Shown here: one piece after another, positions 13,049 to 22,110 of the stretch
Position numbering within the stretch: position 1 is the first letter of the stretch
Layout of the letters: each line of letters opens with the position of its first letter
NCBI GenBank assembly: GCA_900317405.1
Contig: ONGP01000001.1
Coordinates: 1 to 64,000, forward strand
Length of the DNA: 64,000 nucleotides
DNA from: an uncultured Prevotella sp.
GTDB lineage: Bacteria > Bacteroidota > Bacteroidia > Bacteroidales > Bacteroidaceae
Direction: 5' to 3'
The notes under the pieces: generated by a model
Database searches by the model: none
Told to the model about the DNA's origin: nothing
The model's input: only the letters and a program-made list of their open reading frames with translations
Program-made: the position numbers and the translations under genes

Positions 13049-15202
13049 TTAGTATGTGAATTGTTTGCCACGAATAAAAACTGGAATATAGGCTTTAGTC
13101 ACGGCCGTTGTTACGTATTGGCCTCCATCATAATGTTTGCCTGTATGATAGTCAGTCCACCCCTCTATGTTCTTGGGCAGATAGGTTGTCCATGTGGTAA
13201 CTCCTGGCTCAGTAACAGGACTGATAAGGAGTGATGGACCAAACATGTATTCATATTTCTGCTTCAGAGCCTCAGCGTCGTTGGCAAAGTCAAAAACCAA
13301 CGGACGCATCAGTGTACCACCTTCTTCCGAAACGGCTTTTGCACAACGCTTGATATATGGCATCAAGTGATAACGCTCCTGCAAGCACTGGGCAATAATA
13401 TCCTGAGCCTCCTTACCATAGTTCCAGGGTTCGGTATTACTCATATATCCGTGAACTCGCATCAGTGGCAGATAAACAGCAGTCTCTATCCATCGCAACA
13501 TACGTTCGATATAAGCACTGTCAGTATATTGGTTCTGAGGACGGAAGAAACCACCGGCATCGTAGGTCCACCAAGGGATTCCGGCAGCCTGCATACCTAG
13601 TCCGGCTGTTATCTGTCGGCGGAAGGTCTCCCAATCGTTACCTACATCGCCACTCCACATAGCAGATCCGTATCGCTGGATTCCAGCAAAACCGCAACGG
13701 GTAAGTATCATTGGATCCTTTCCTGCCTCTTTCAGTCCTTCGTATACAGTCTTATTTACCAGCAGTGGATATACATTACGTACCTGTTCGCCACTCCACT
13801 TGCCTTTGTTTACCATTCGTCCCTGCAAATCGTCATTCTCTGGTTCGGTAGCATCCTGCCACCATGCATCGATACCCAGAGGCAATAGGCGTTCTTTAAA
13901 ATTCTTCCAATAGTCGGCAGCAGCATCTGGATTAAAGAAGTCAATCCAGTCTGTACCAGGGATATAATTATCGGCAGCCACCATCTGTTTGCCTACCTCA
14001 GAGTTCTTATCTATCTTCGACCATACGCTCACCATCAACTTCATATCCATCTTATGCAAGCTGTCTGTAAGTGCTTTGGGATCGGGATAGAATTCCTCAT
14101 CAAATCGCATAGAGTTCCATCCATATTTACCCCAGTACTGCCAATCTTGTACCATCACGCTAACGGGTAGATTCTCACTACGGAAACGGTTAGCTGTCTG
14201 CAGTATCTCGTCAGACGAATGGAATCGCTCACGACAATGGATATACCCCAATGCCCATTCAGGCATCTCAGGACACTCGCCAGTAAGTTGGCGATAGGTT
14301 GCAATGATCTCATCGGGGTTGCCTACAAACACGGTATAATCCACAGCATCGGCCACAGGTGAACGGAATGTTGTTACATCCTTCACCTTATTATAATATA
14401 GTATAGGTTGATCGTCTTTGGTAAGTTCGGCCGACAACTGATGAACACCTTTTTCTAAATGCACAATCTTTGATGCCGTAGGTGGCAACCATAGATTCTG
14501 CATCTCAATTACGGGATTTCCATCAATAGTAAGGTTATGTCTGCGAGCCATCTTCTGCCCAACGTCAAGCAACAGGGTATAATCGCCTGCTTCCTGTATT
14601 TCTATCTTTGCTTCGAATATATGGCGCTCACGCACTTCGCGTTTGCCACCTTCGGTTGAGGTTACATCTACAACCTCTCGTTTACCTGTACCTTCTTGCT
14701 TTAGTAGCTTAACACTCTGATTACATGGATTGAACTCGGTCAGGCCATAATTATTCCATAACACACCATATCCCTTGCTCGAAATAAGCATCGGAATACT
14801 AATCTGAGTATTAACTTGTGTTAGTCGACGTGAAAGACCACGCACATTACTGTATCCATCCTGGAACTGTCCCAATCCGAAGAGACACTCGTCTTTAGGA
14901 GAATCAAAGGTTAACGTAGCCTCACCGTCCTTTAGTTGATGGTTGGTTGCACTGAAAACGATTTTACCCTTCTTATCCTTAATTGTCAATGTATTGCCCT
15001 TAACAATAGCCTTTACATCAGCATTTTTCAGATTGTCATGCTTCACATATATCCAATCAGGCAAAGCAGTCTTCGTTTTCTTATCGGCGAGTCTCACCCT
15101 TACGGCATTCTTTGCCAAATAACTAACCTCAAATGTCTGCTGTGCAGTGGCCGATAAAGCCACTGCACAAAACAAAACGGTTGATAGTATTTTTTTCATC
15201 AT
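13049..15202 (-). CDS. GH31 alpha-xylosidase/alpha-glucosidase with PA14-like insert
   Basis: A secreted GH31 enzyme of 717 aa with a signal peptide at about residues 1-20. The nucleophile Asp lies in AWWQDATEPE and the acid/base Asp in WSGDVGNDW. About 110 residues inserted in the N-terminal sandwich (about 165-275) look like a PA14 domain. In Bacteroidota xylan and xyloglucan loci this architecture is commonly an alpha-xylosidase, and the neighbours here are all xylan enzymes; alpha-glucosidase cannot be excluded. The start is the first of two ATGs (MMKK) and overlaps the CE6 stop as ATGA, implying translational coupling. Confidence 0.88.
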   Translation of the reverse strand: MMKKILSTVLFCAVALSATAQQTFEVSYLAKNAVRVRLADKKTKTALPDWIYVKHDNLKNADVKAIVKGNTLTIKDKKGKIVFSATNHQLKDGEATLTFDSPKDECLFGLGQFQDGYSNVRGLSRRLTQVNTQISIPMLISSKGYGVLWNNYGLTEFNPCNQSVKLLKQEGTGKREVVDVTSTEGGKREVRERHIFEAKIEIQEAGDYTLLLDVGQKMARRHNLTIDGNPVIEMQNLWLPPTASKIVHLEKGVHQLSAELTKDDQPILYYNKVKDVTTFRSPVADAVDYTVFVGNPDEIIATYRQLTGECPEMPEWALGYIHCRERFHSSDEILQTANRFRSENLPVSVMVQDWQYWGKYGWNSMRFDEEFYPDPKALTDSLHKMDMKLMVSVWSKIDKNSEVGKQMVAADNYIPGTDWIDFFNPDAAADYWKNFKERLLPLGIDAWWQDATEPENDDLQGRMVNKGKWSGEQVRNVYPLLVNKTVYEGLKEAGKDPMILTRCGFAGIQRYGSAMWSGDVGNDWETFRRQITAGLGMQAAGIPWWTYDAGGFFRPQNQYTDSAYIERMLRWIETAVYLPLMRVHGYMSNTEPWNYGKEAQDIIAQCLQERYHLMPYIKRCAKAVSEEGGTLMRPLVFDFANDAEALKQKYEYMFGPSLLISPVTEPGVTTWTTYLPKNIEGWTDYHTGKHYDGGQYVTTAVTKAYIPVFIRGKQFTY

Positions 15203-16602
15203 TTAGTCTTTGCCTCTTTGTAACTGTAGAAACTAAAGTATGCTGGCTCGTCATACTTAGCAGGAGAAGCATCCTGCAGATACTTACCAGTACCAACATT
15301 CTTCAGAGTAAAGCCCTTGCCTTCCTCGTACTTGATATCCCACAATGCGCCATTTTCCATATCCTGTCCGAACTGATCTTTCAATCCAAGGATAAAGCTA
15401 CACCATCCGTCAACAGGCTGTGAGTTCAAATAACCAGGACCTCCCCAGATATTATACTCGTCGTCATTGGGAGTAATGGCACGCAATAGATAATAATTTC
15501 CGCTTGCCTCCAGTTTAAAGCCAATAGTAGCATTGCTCTTCTGTAATGCTGAAGAAAGAGCATCATAACCCAAGTTCTGATTATCAGAACCAAAGAAAGC
15601 CATCTTAGTAGCCTCGTTATAGATAACAAATGGTGTTGAACCAATGCTGCTCAGACTTGTGAACTTACTATCAAGTTCAAACTCAGTAGCTGGAGCTGCA
15701 GGCTCTTCTATCTCAGCATCGATACCCATCAACTCCAGAGCAGCCTTAGCATAGCGCTGACCCATTATGCGATAGCCCTGAGCAGTGAAGTGCAGTCCAT
15801 CACCCTTCTGTGGACAATTAGCTGATGAGATAACATAAGAGTTAGGAATTACTGATGGAACCTTGGCAATTACAGCATTGTGGCCCCAGCATGCACCACC
15901 CTCCTGCTTACTTACCATCTCGCCTACAAACAGTGGAGTTTCCTCTGCATTCAGGTTGAGGTCATTCAGCAAACGGTCATAAATCAGCTTCACCTTCTGT
16001 GGCCAATCCTGCTGGGTATTGTTACTTTCTCCCTGATGTAGCAGGATACCCTTAATAACTCCAGACTCCTGAGCAATCTTAGCCATATCTACAAGACGCT
16101 TGTATGGGTCATTGTCATAAGCCTTGAAATAGTTCTTCAACCAATCAGCCTCAGGCTTGATATAATCGGCAACTTCCTCTGAAATAAAACCTTCAATCTT
16201 AGTTCCACCGATAGCAACATCAACTACACCTACCTTTATATTCTCTGGAAGATACTTCACCATTGTACGTCCGAAATAGTCGGCCATACCAAGTCCAGTA
16301 CCTTCTCTTACGATTGGAGGAGTAGCGGTATACCACTCGCCCATAGTACGCTTGGGGCTATTAAAGTTCACACAAGCCAACATCTGGAAACGAGGATCTA
16401 CATCCTTTTTATCCATCGCCTCAGGGGTTGCATTTCCTTCCATATTCGACTGTCCAAAACACAGGTAGATATGAAATTGCTCCTTCGGATCGACGGGTTT
16501 AATTACAGGATTATCATTTTCCACACAACTTGTCATACACATTGTCATTGAGCTCATTAGCATTACTGATGCCGCGAGAGCTAAGATACTTTTTCTTTTC
16601 AA
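15199..16602 (-). CDS. CE6-type acetylxylan esterase lipoprotein with shared C-terminal module
   Basis: A lipoprotein (lipobox MTSC, Cys26) with an SGNH/SASA esterase domain at about residues 42-300. The catalytic Ser52 is in GQSNMEG and the His is in the DGLHFT motif near the domain end. This is the CE6 signature, so acetyl removal from xylan is likely. Residues 313-467 form a separate module nearly collinear with one in the GH5 protein at 37254-39455. The start codon appears to be TTG at 16602: it gives the signal peptide MKRKS..., and an in-frame stop lies just upstream. The next ATG would remove most of the signal. It sits between GH43 and GH31 in the operon. Confidence 0.85.
   Translation of the reverse strand: MKRKSILALAASVMLMSSMTMCMTSCVENDNPVIKPVDPKEQFHIYLCFGQSNMEGNATPEAMDKKDVDPRFQMLACVNFNSPKRTMGEWYTATPPIVREGTGLGMADYFGRTMVKYLPENIKVGVVDVAIGGTKIEGFISEEVADYIKPEADWLKNYFKAYDNDPYKRLVDMAKIAQESGVIKGILLHQGESNNTQQDWPQKVKLIYDRLLNDLNLNAEETPLFVGEMVSKQEGGACWGHNAVIAKVPSVIPNSYVISSANCPQKGDGLHFTAQGYRIMGQRYAKAALELMGIDAEIEEPAAPATEFELDSKFTSLSSIGSTPFVIYNEATKMAFFGSDNQNLGYDALSSALQKSNATIGFKLEASGNYYLLRAITPNDDEYNIWGGPGYLNSQPVDGWCSFILGLKDQFGQDMENGALWDIKYEEGKGFTLKNVGTGKYLQDASPAKYDEPAYFSFYSYKEAKTK
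15202..15666 (-). other. C-terminal module shared with the GH5 enzyme
   Basis: This covers residues 313-467 of the CE6 lipoprotein. It carries the marker motifs GSDNQNLG, PGYLNSQP, ILGLKDQ, IKYEEG and GFTLKNVGTGKYL. All recur in the same order at 37410-37877. It is not a catalytic domain that I recognise; the position suggests carbohydrate binding. Confidence 0.8.
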
Positions 16603-16638
16603 TTTACTAATAGATTTTTAAAAATTATTATTGGTTAA

Positions 16639-19350
16639 TCATTTAAACTGCCAGTAATCCAAACGGACATCGCCGCTAGCCTTGTCAAAGCAAATGTACA
16701 GATCGTGAACACCTGCAACATTCTTAACCTTGCCACTGAACACACGATACTTCTCTACACTGCCTGTCTTGCCGATAGTAACAGCACCTACTACAGGCCC
16801 CTTATTGCTATCCAAACGCAGATTTACGGTTACGCCGCCAATCGAAGCTGCTGAGATATTGAACTGCTTTGCACCTTTACCGAAGTCAACACCACGCAAC
16901 TTGATATACTCACCATTGTTAATGTCGTAGATATACATATTCTTCTTACCTGTAGATGTTGGCATATCAGCCACCACACCGGTGTTTTCTATACCCATCT
17001 TGGCACTCTTCAGTCCATAGCCCCAAGCCATTGTCTCAGCCTCAACTCTCTTGTAGGGGTTCAGCCAATGCAACTGTTTCATAGGTTTCTGATCCAACCA
17101 GTAAGGCACCTCCTGGATAGTTCCATCGGCATTATAGGTTATCTCGGTAGCCGAAACACTACGACGCTCGTGGTGAACGAAGGTCTCCAGATGCATCAGA
17201 TCGTAGTTCTGACCAAATACATACGAATGTCCCTTATAATCAACGATACCCGGATGGTTACCACGGTCGCGCTGAGTTGGTTTCATAATGTATCCCTTCC
17301 ACTCCCAAGGACCGGTAGGACTATCGCTCATAGCATAACCAAGTGCCTCAGGGCAACAGGTCGAGGCAAAACCAAGATAGTAATGACCATTACGCTTGTA
17401 GAACCAAGGTCCTTCCTGATAGTTAGGGATATGAGGCAACTTATTTACCTCGCTTGCGAGCGATGTCATATCCTCACCCAGTTTTGCCCAGAAGGTATGA
17501 GGATTACCCCAGTACATATATGCCTGACCGTCATCATCGGTATATACCGAAGGATCAATATCAAACCAGTTGCTCTGATCCCATACCAGAGGTTTGCCTA
17601 GGGGATCCTTGAATGGTCCGTAAGGCGAATCAGACTCAAGTACACCGATGCCATGTCCATGCAATGGAGCATAGAGATAGTACTTACCATTACGCTCTAC
17701 AGTCTGAATGGCCCAGGCACCGTTCTCACGACTGCGCCAAGGGAAATCCTTAAGCGAAGCCACGGCACCGTGCTCAGTCCAGTTTACCATATCGGTGGTG
17801 CTCCACAACAACCAGTCGTACATAAAGAATCCTGCCGAACTTTTCTCGTTCTCATCGGGAATATCCTCGGGTGATGCATCGTGTGATGTATAGAGGAACA
17901 AAGTATCGCCTACAACCAATGGTGATGGGTCGGCAGTATACTTAGTCTGGAACAACGGCATGTTCACCTGCTCCAATCCACGCATCTCCCACCAGTCAAA
18001 GTTGAACAACTTCGGACCCTTACGACCTTTAAACACCAGATAGAGGTCATGACGTCCCTTAACTAGTTCTGTAAAATCGGCAGTCAGAGTCTGCCATTTC
18101 TCCCAACCTCCTGTGGCAGGAACTTCAAGTTTGCAAGCCAACTTACCTTTAATACTATCAATACGAACTTCAATCTGTCCGCCACGCAGTCCACTTGCCA
18201 CACGTGCAGTAAATGTTCTAGGCAACTTATTGCAGAAGCAAACGTTCTGCAGTTTTATGTAATCACCGTTGTGTATATCACTAACATACACGCCAACCTC
18301 GTCGTTCTGTTCGGTCTTAATTCCCTTAGAGAATGCCATCGTCTCTGCCTCAACCTTGCGGTAAGGATTAAACTCGCCCACAGGCTTCACGCCTTCATCG
18401 GTAGGCAAAATGGTTGGAAAACTGCCATCAGCATTGTACTTAAACTCCTCTACAGCCACACTACGACCGAATCCGCCACCCTGTGGCAATTTGCCTGTGT
18501 GATAGAAGAAATAACTGTGCCCCTTGAAGTCGGCCACACCACAGTGGTTTGTAAACGAATTGGTATTGCTTAGTGGCATAATCTCACCTGCATACTTCCA
18601 AGGACCAAGTGGAGATGGAGCAGTACTGTACGAAATGTGCTCTGGCACGCCGCCTGCCGCGTAAAGCAATTGATAAGTTCCATTACGCTTAGTAAGCCAA
18701 GGACCTTCAACATAACTATCTTTATATGTCTTTCCTTTCTCACGCTCTTTCATCATCGGGCCGCCGAAGGCTTCTTCTGTCATAGGCAACTTGCCTAGCT
18801 CACCTTCGTATGAAATCATATCACGGTTAAGCTTAAGATAATATACCTGTGGATTACCCCACATCAACCAAGCCTGATCATCATCATCGATAAACACTGT
18901 CGGGTCGATATGGTCCCAACTTCCGTTCTCAAACAAAGGTTTACCCAAAGCATCGCGGAAAGGTCCTGTAGGACTGTCACCAACAGCTACACCGATAGCC
19001 ATACCACCCGATATCTTAGAGTGAGCACAGATATACCAGTAGAACTTACCATCACGCTCGATGGTCTGCGAAGCCCATGCACGATCATCGGCCCACGAGA
19101 AACTCTCCAAAGCCAATGGCGAACCATGGTCCTGCCAGTTTACCATATCCTGAGTAGAGTACACACGCCACTCCTGCATCCAGAAGAAGTCGGCACCATC
19201 CTCATCATGGCCTGTATATACGTACATAGTCCCGTTGTGTACCATCGGAGCAGGGTCGCTAGTACACCAAGTCTGCACGAAGGGATTCTGTGCCTTCGCG
19301 CCTGTTGCCAGCAGCATCACTGCTGCTATAGCGGTAGATTTCTTGATCAT
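16639..19350 (-). CDS. Tandem GH43-CBM6-GH43-CBM6 enzyme
   Basis: A secreted 903-aa protein with a signal peptide at about residues 1-20. Two complete GH43 beta-propellers (about 20-330 and 470-760) are each followed by a CBM6-like sandwich (about 335-465 and 765-903, both opening with a VEAETMA motif). Each propeller keeps its three catalytic acids: base Asp in TSDPAP and TADPSP, modulator Asp in HIDPTVF and DIDPSVY, and acid Glu in VEGPW and QEGPW. Likely activities are alpha-L-arabinofuranosidase and/or beta-xylosidase on arabinoxylan; two different specificities are plausible because the propellers differ. It is the first gene of the six-gene operon, downstream of an operator-bearing promoter at 19378-19443. 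Confidence 0.92.
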   Translation of the reverse strand: MIKKSTAIAAVMLLATGAKAQNPFVQTWCTSDPAPMVHNGTMYVYTGHDEDGADFFWMQEWRVYSTQDMVNWQDHGSPLALESFSWADDRAWASQTIERDGKFYWYICAHSKISGGMAIGVAVGDSPTGPFRDALGKPLFENGSWDHIDPTVFIDDDDQAWLMWGNPQVYYLKLNRDMISYEGELGKLPMTEEAFGGPMMKEREKGKTYKDSYVEGPWLTKRNGTYQLLYAAGGVPEHISYSTAPSPLGPWKYAGEIMPLSNTNSFTNHCGVADFKGHSYFFYHTGKLPQGGGFGRSVAVEEFKYNADGSFPTILPTDEGVKPVGEFNPYRKVEAETMAFSKGIKTEQNDEVGVYVSDIHNGDYIKLQNVCFCNKLPRTFTARVASGLRGGQIEVRIDSIKGKLACKLEVPATGGWEKWQTLTADFTELVKGRHDLYLVFKGRKGPKLFNFDWWEMRGLEQVNMPLFQTKYTADPSPLVVGDTLFLYTSHDASPEDIPDENEKSSAGFFMYDWLLWSTTDMVNWTEHGAVASLKDFPWRSRENGAWAIQTVERNGKYYLYAPLHGHGIGVLESDSPYGPFKDPLGKPLVWDQSNWFDIDPSVYTDDDGQAYMYWGNPHTFWAKLGEDMTSLASEVNKLPHIPNYQEGPWFYKRNGHYYLGFASTCCPEALGYAMSDSPTGPWEWKGYIMKPTQRDRGNHPGIVDYKGHSYVFGQNYDLMHLETFVHHERRSVSATEITYNADGTIQEVPYWLDQKPMKQLHWLNPYKRVEAETMAWGYGLKSAKMGIENTGVVADMPTSTGKKNMYIYDINNGEYIKLRGVDFGKGAKQFNISAASIGGVTVNLRLDSNKGPVVGAVTIGKTGSVEKYRVFSGKVKNVAGVHDLYICFDKASGDVRLDYWQFK

Positions 19351-19377
19351 CTTATTTCGTTTATTAGTTTAACGCCG

Positions 19378-19443
19378 CAAAGGTACAACAAATAAACGAA
19401 ATAGGATTATCAATATGTATCATTTACTTTACAGCATGTTACA
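19378..19443 (-). promoter_or_regulatory. Putative HTCS-activated promoter of the GH43 esterase operon
   Basis: The -7 box TACCTTTG is on the minus strand at 19378-19385. The 23-bp element lies at 19421-19443 with exactly 35 nt between. On the coding strand it reads TGTAACA, TGCTG, TAAAGT, AAATG. It begins right after the GH115 stop codon. Confidence 0.75.
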
Positions 19444-21930
19444 CTACTGCAAATATGTTTTGGGAGATTCCTTCCCAAATAGGAACTGCTTCTGATAACC
19501 ACCCAGATCCACAACAATCTTCTCGAACACAATACCTGGGTCCTGAGGATGGATTGTCAGGCTATGAACATCCTTAGAAGCATCAACCGAAACCTCAATT
19601 ACCTTCTCGACCACTCTACCTGCCACAGTTGGATAATAAACCGAGTAGATATTCTCTGGTTTCTCATTCAAATTCTTGTTGAAGTTTACACTTACAGGTG
19701 TTTGTCCATCGATGGCAACATCGTAAACCAAACCACCCTTATCCAGGAAATCAAGCGTCGACTTGGTAACCACATGCACCTTCACTGTCTTCACATTTTC
19801 CGCCTTGAAGCAGTATGTCAGCTTTGCATTATCTGTAGATGCAGTGTATGGCATCAGCGCAATACCGCTCAGTGTACGACCCATATAAGGCACAACAGTC
19901 CACTTTGCACCACTTGCATCATCACGAGTATAGGTGTGTTCAGCCTCCATACTTATGTAACCATCACGAGCTGTAAACACCGGACCATTCTTTGGTTCAG
20001 CAACTGTAACAAGTCTCGGACACACGTCTGCACGGTAGTTATCGTTCCAAGTTCTGTAACTGATATGCTTCTGAATCATCATACCGTCCCATTTTCCACC
20101 AGCCATTACCTTATTATAATGCAGGCAAAGCAACGAATCGCGCTTAAAGGCCTCACGACAACGATCTGCCCACAAGTTGGCGTCAGGATCTCCATCCTTT
20201 GCAAGTTGCAGGTTCATAGCCTGAGCATAATACATTTCATAGATATTACCCATGGCCTGTACAGGGAATAGCACTATCTGACGATATGCATCCTGACACT
20301 CAGAATCGAGGTTCAGATACAAGCGCAAAGCCCTAGCCTCAAGGGTGCGATACTCATTTACTACACGTTCAAACTCATCACAAGTATATACTGAGGCATC
20401 AAGCATTTCCGAAGTGATGCGACCGTTATACTTACACACAAGGTTCAGGATAGAAGCAGCCTCATCTGCATTCGCCTCACCGAAACTCTCTGCACAGAAT
20501 TCACGTGTATGGTCGAGCAGATTATCCACATTGTATTTTGATGGATTCCATGCCATATCCATAAACAACTGGATAGGATACTCCATAGGCTTAAGGTCAC
20601 CCACGTTCAGAATCCACAACTTCTGAATACCGCCATTATAAGCCAGCTGAAGCTGTTCCCACATATTCTGGATAGGTGTCACGTTAATCCACTTTGAGTT
20701 TCTAGGGGCACCTACATAATCTACATGATAATATAGTCCCCACCCGCCTTTACGTTTTCTCTCTTCGGCAGTTGGGATTCTACGCACATTACCCCAGTTA
20801 TCATCGCAAAGCAGAATTGTAACGTCATCTGGCACACGCAAACCGGCATCATAGTAGTCTTGCACCTCTTTATAAAGAGCCCAGATCTGCGGAGTCTCTT
20901 TAGCAGGACGTTTGGTAACTTCTTTTATAATCTTACGCTGATTATTGATAATATTCTCCAGAAGTCGGGTATCTGTACTATTACCCATAGCCTCATCACC
21001 ATCGCCACGCATACCGATTGTTACGATGTCGTCAGTATTCTTCATACGTTCAATACCCTCACGGAAGAAACGATCAAGGTTTGTCTTATTGGTAGAATAG
21101 TTCCACGCTCCCCATTCCTTGCGATGACGAGCATACTCCTGATGATTGCGAGCCATAGGTTCATGATGCGATGTTCCCATCATAACGCCCATATTATCTG
21201 CCGTTTTCAAGTTCTCAGGATCGTCAGCATAAAACGCCCATCCCCACATAGCTGGCCACAGATAGTTTCCCTTCAAACGTAGTATAAGTTCAAATACCTT
21301 CTCATAGAACTTATGACCACCAAAATCTGTTCCAAAAGCATTCTTTACCCAAGTGGTAAGACAAGGAGCCTCATCATTAAGGAACAATCCACGATAGCGA
21401 ACAGCAGGCTCGCCATCCGTATACTCACCTTTCTTAATATATAAATAGGTATGCTTATCAACAGGAACATCGGCCCAATAGCACCATGGAGATACACCTA
21501 TCTGCTTGGAAAGTTCATATATTCCATAAACCGTTCCTCGCTTGTCACTACCGGCAACAACCAACTGATTACCTATAGTTTTGATTATGTATTTCTCGGT
21601 CTTGCCCTTAAGGTCGCGCAGCAGTCCCTGCTTAACCCATTGGTCGATTTGAGTATTTACACCAACTGTGCCTATCAGAACCTCTACTTCATTGGTAGAC
21701 TTTGTTGCCTTCTTACCTGTTACCTTCTCGAAATCCGAGAGAAGATTCTGGGCAGCAATCTGGACACAACTGTGCTCATTATCCCCAAATCCTACAGTAA
21801 GGTTTTTCAACTGCAACGCATCAGATGATGGTTGAAACAAAACAAACTGGTCGGCAGCCATCATATCGATAGCGCCCCAAAAGAGCATTAAAATTACAAA
21901 TACCTTACACAAAGATTGTCGTTTAATCAT
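19444..21930 (-). CDS. Alpha-glucuronidase (GH115)
   Basis: A secreted GH115 enzyme of about 828 aa that removes (4-O-methyl)glucuronic acid from internal xylose residues of xylan. Recognised segments include LKGNYLWPAMW, GTSHHEPMARN and GMRGDGDEAMG, all in the catalytic barrel, plus a C-terminal beta-sandwich. The start is set at 21930 (MIKRQSL), which gives a signal peptide. The longer ORF start at 21966 overlaps the -7 box at 21964-21971 and so cannot be transcribed from it. The gene has its own divergent promoter facing the regulator gene. It probably works after CE15 has freed esterified glucuronic acid. Confidence 0.92.
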   Translation of the reverse strand: MIKRQSLCKVFVILMLFWGAIDMMAADQFVLFQPSSDALQLKNLTVGFGDNEHSCVQIAAQNLLSDFEKVTGKKATKSTNEVEVLIGTVGVNTQIDQWVKQGLLRDLKGKTEKYIIKTIGNQLVVAGSDKRGTVYGIYELSKQIGVSPWCYWADVPVDKHTYLYIKKGEYTDGEPAVRYRGLFLNDEAPCLTTWVKNAFGTDFGGHKFYEKVFELILRLKGNYLWPAMWGWAFYADDPENLKTADNMGVMMGTSHHEPMARNHQEYARHRKEWGAWNYSTNKTNLDRFFREGIERMKNTDDIVTIGMRGDGDEAMGNSTDTRLLENIINNQRKIIKEVTKRPAKETPQIWALYKEVQDYYDAGLRVPDDVTILLCDDNWGNVRRIPTAEERKRKGGWGLYYHVDYVGAPRNSKWINVTPIQNMWEQLQLAYNGGIQKLWILNVGDLKPMEYPIQLFMDMAWNPSKYNVDNLLDHTREFCAESFGEANADEAASILNLVCKYNGRITSEMLDASVYTCDEFERVVNEYRTLEARALRLYLNLDSECQDAYRQIVLFPVQAMGNIYEMYYAQAMNLQLAKDGDPDANLWADRCREAFKRDSLLCLHYNKVMAGGKWDGMMIQKHISYRTWNDNYRADVCPRLVTVAEPKNGPVFTARDGYISMEAEHTYTRDDASGAKWTVVPYMGRTLSGIALMPYTASTDNAKLTYCFKAENVKTVKVHVVTKSTLDFLDKGGLVYDVAIDGQTPVSVNFNKNLNEKPENIYSVYYPTVAGRVVEKVIEVSVDASKDVHSLTIHPQDPGIVFEKIVVDLGGYQKQFLFGKESPKTYLQ

Positions 21931-21963
21931 AATCCTAAATGTTACAAATTCGATAATTTTCGG

Positions 21964-22029
21964 CAAAGATAGCCCTTTTTTAGGACTAAACCCACATTAA
22001 ATGTATCAAAAAGTTTAATTTTTGTAACT
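21964..22029 (-). promoter_or_regulatory. Putative HTCS-activated promoter of GH115
   Basis: TATCTTTG (minus strand, 21964-21971) is preceded, after exactly 35 nt, by the most divergent copy of the 23-bp element (22007-22029). On the coding strand this reads AGTTACA, AAAAT, TAAACT, TTTTG. Confidence 0.65.
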
Positions 22030-22042
22030 TTTCTTTGTTACA
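22023..22042. promoter_or_regulatory. TGTAAC/GTTACA palindrome in the GH115-HTCS divergent region
   Basis: TGTAAC (22023-22028) and GTTACA (22037-22042) form a perfect inverted repeat with an eight-base spacer. It overlaps the -33 element of the regulator promoter and one end of the GH115 operator, so a protein bound here could influence both genes. Confidence 0.45.
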
Positions 22043-22065
22043 TCACAAAAAATACACTATCTTTG
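22034..22065 (+). promoter_or_regulatory. Promoter of the hybrid two-component regulator
   Basis: TTTG (22034-22037) and TATCTTTG (22058-22065) are separated by 20 nt, a well-formed Bacteroidota promoter. No 23-bp element occurs at the 35-nt position, so direct autoregulation by that site is not indicated. Confidence 0.7.
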
Positions 22066-22110
22066 CAACAAATAAACAACTAACGCGACCATATAATTAC
22101 TAACGAAACA

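Noticed and set aside
21931-21966. Upstream start for GH115 at 21966
   Set aside because: It overlaps the -7 box and adds residues before a good signal peptide. The same argument removed the longer starts of the GH5 (39503) and SpoIIE-like (39591) genes; TTG starts in the heptad regions were also dropped for xusE and the second SusC.
22000-22065. Operator copy for the HTCS promoter itself
   Set aside because: At the required 35-nt distance upstream of TATCTTTG (22000-22022) the sequence does not match TAAAGT or the ACA half.
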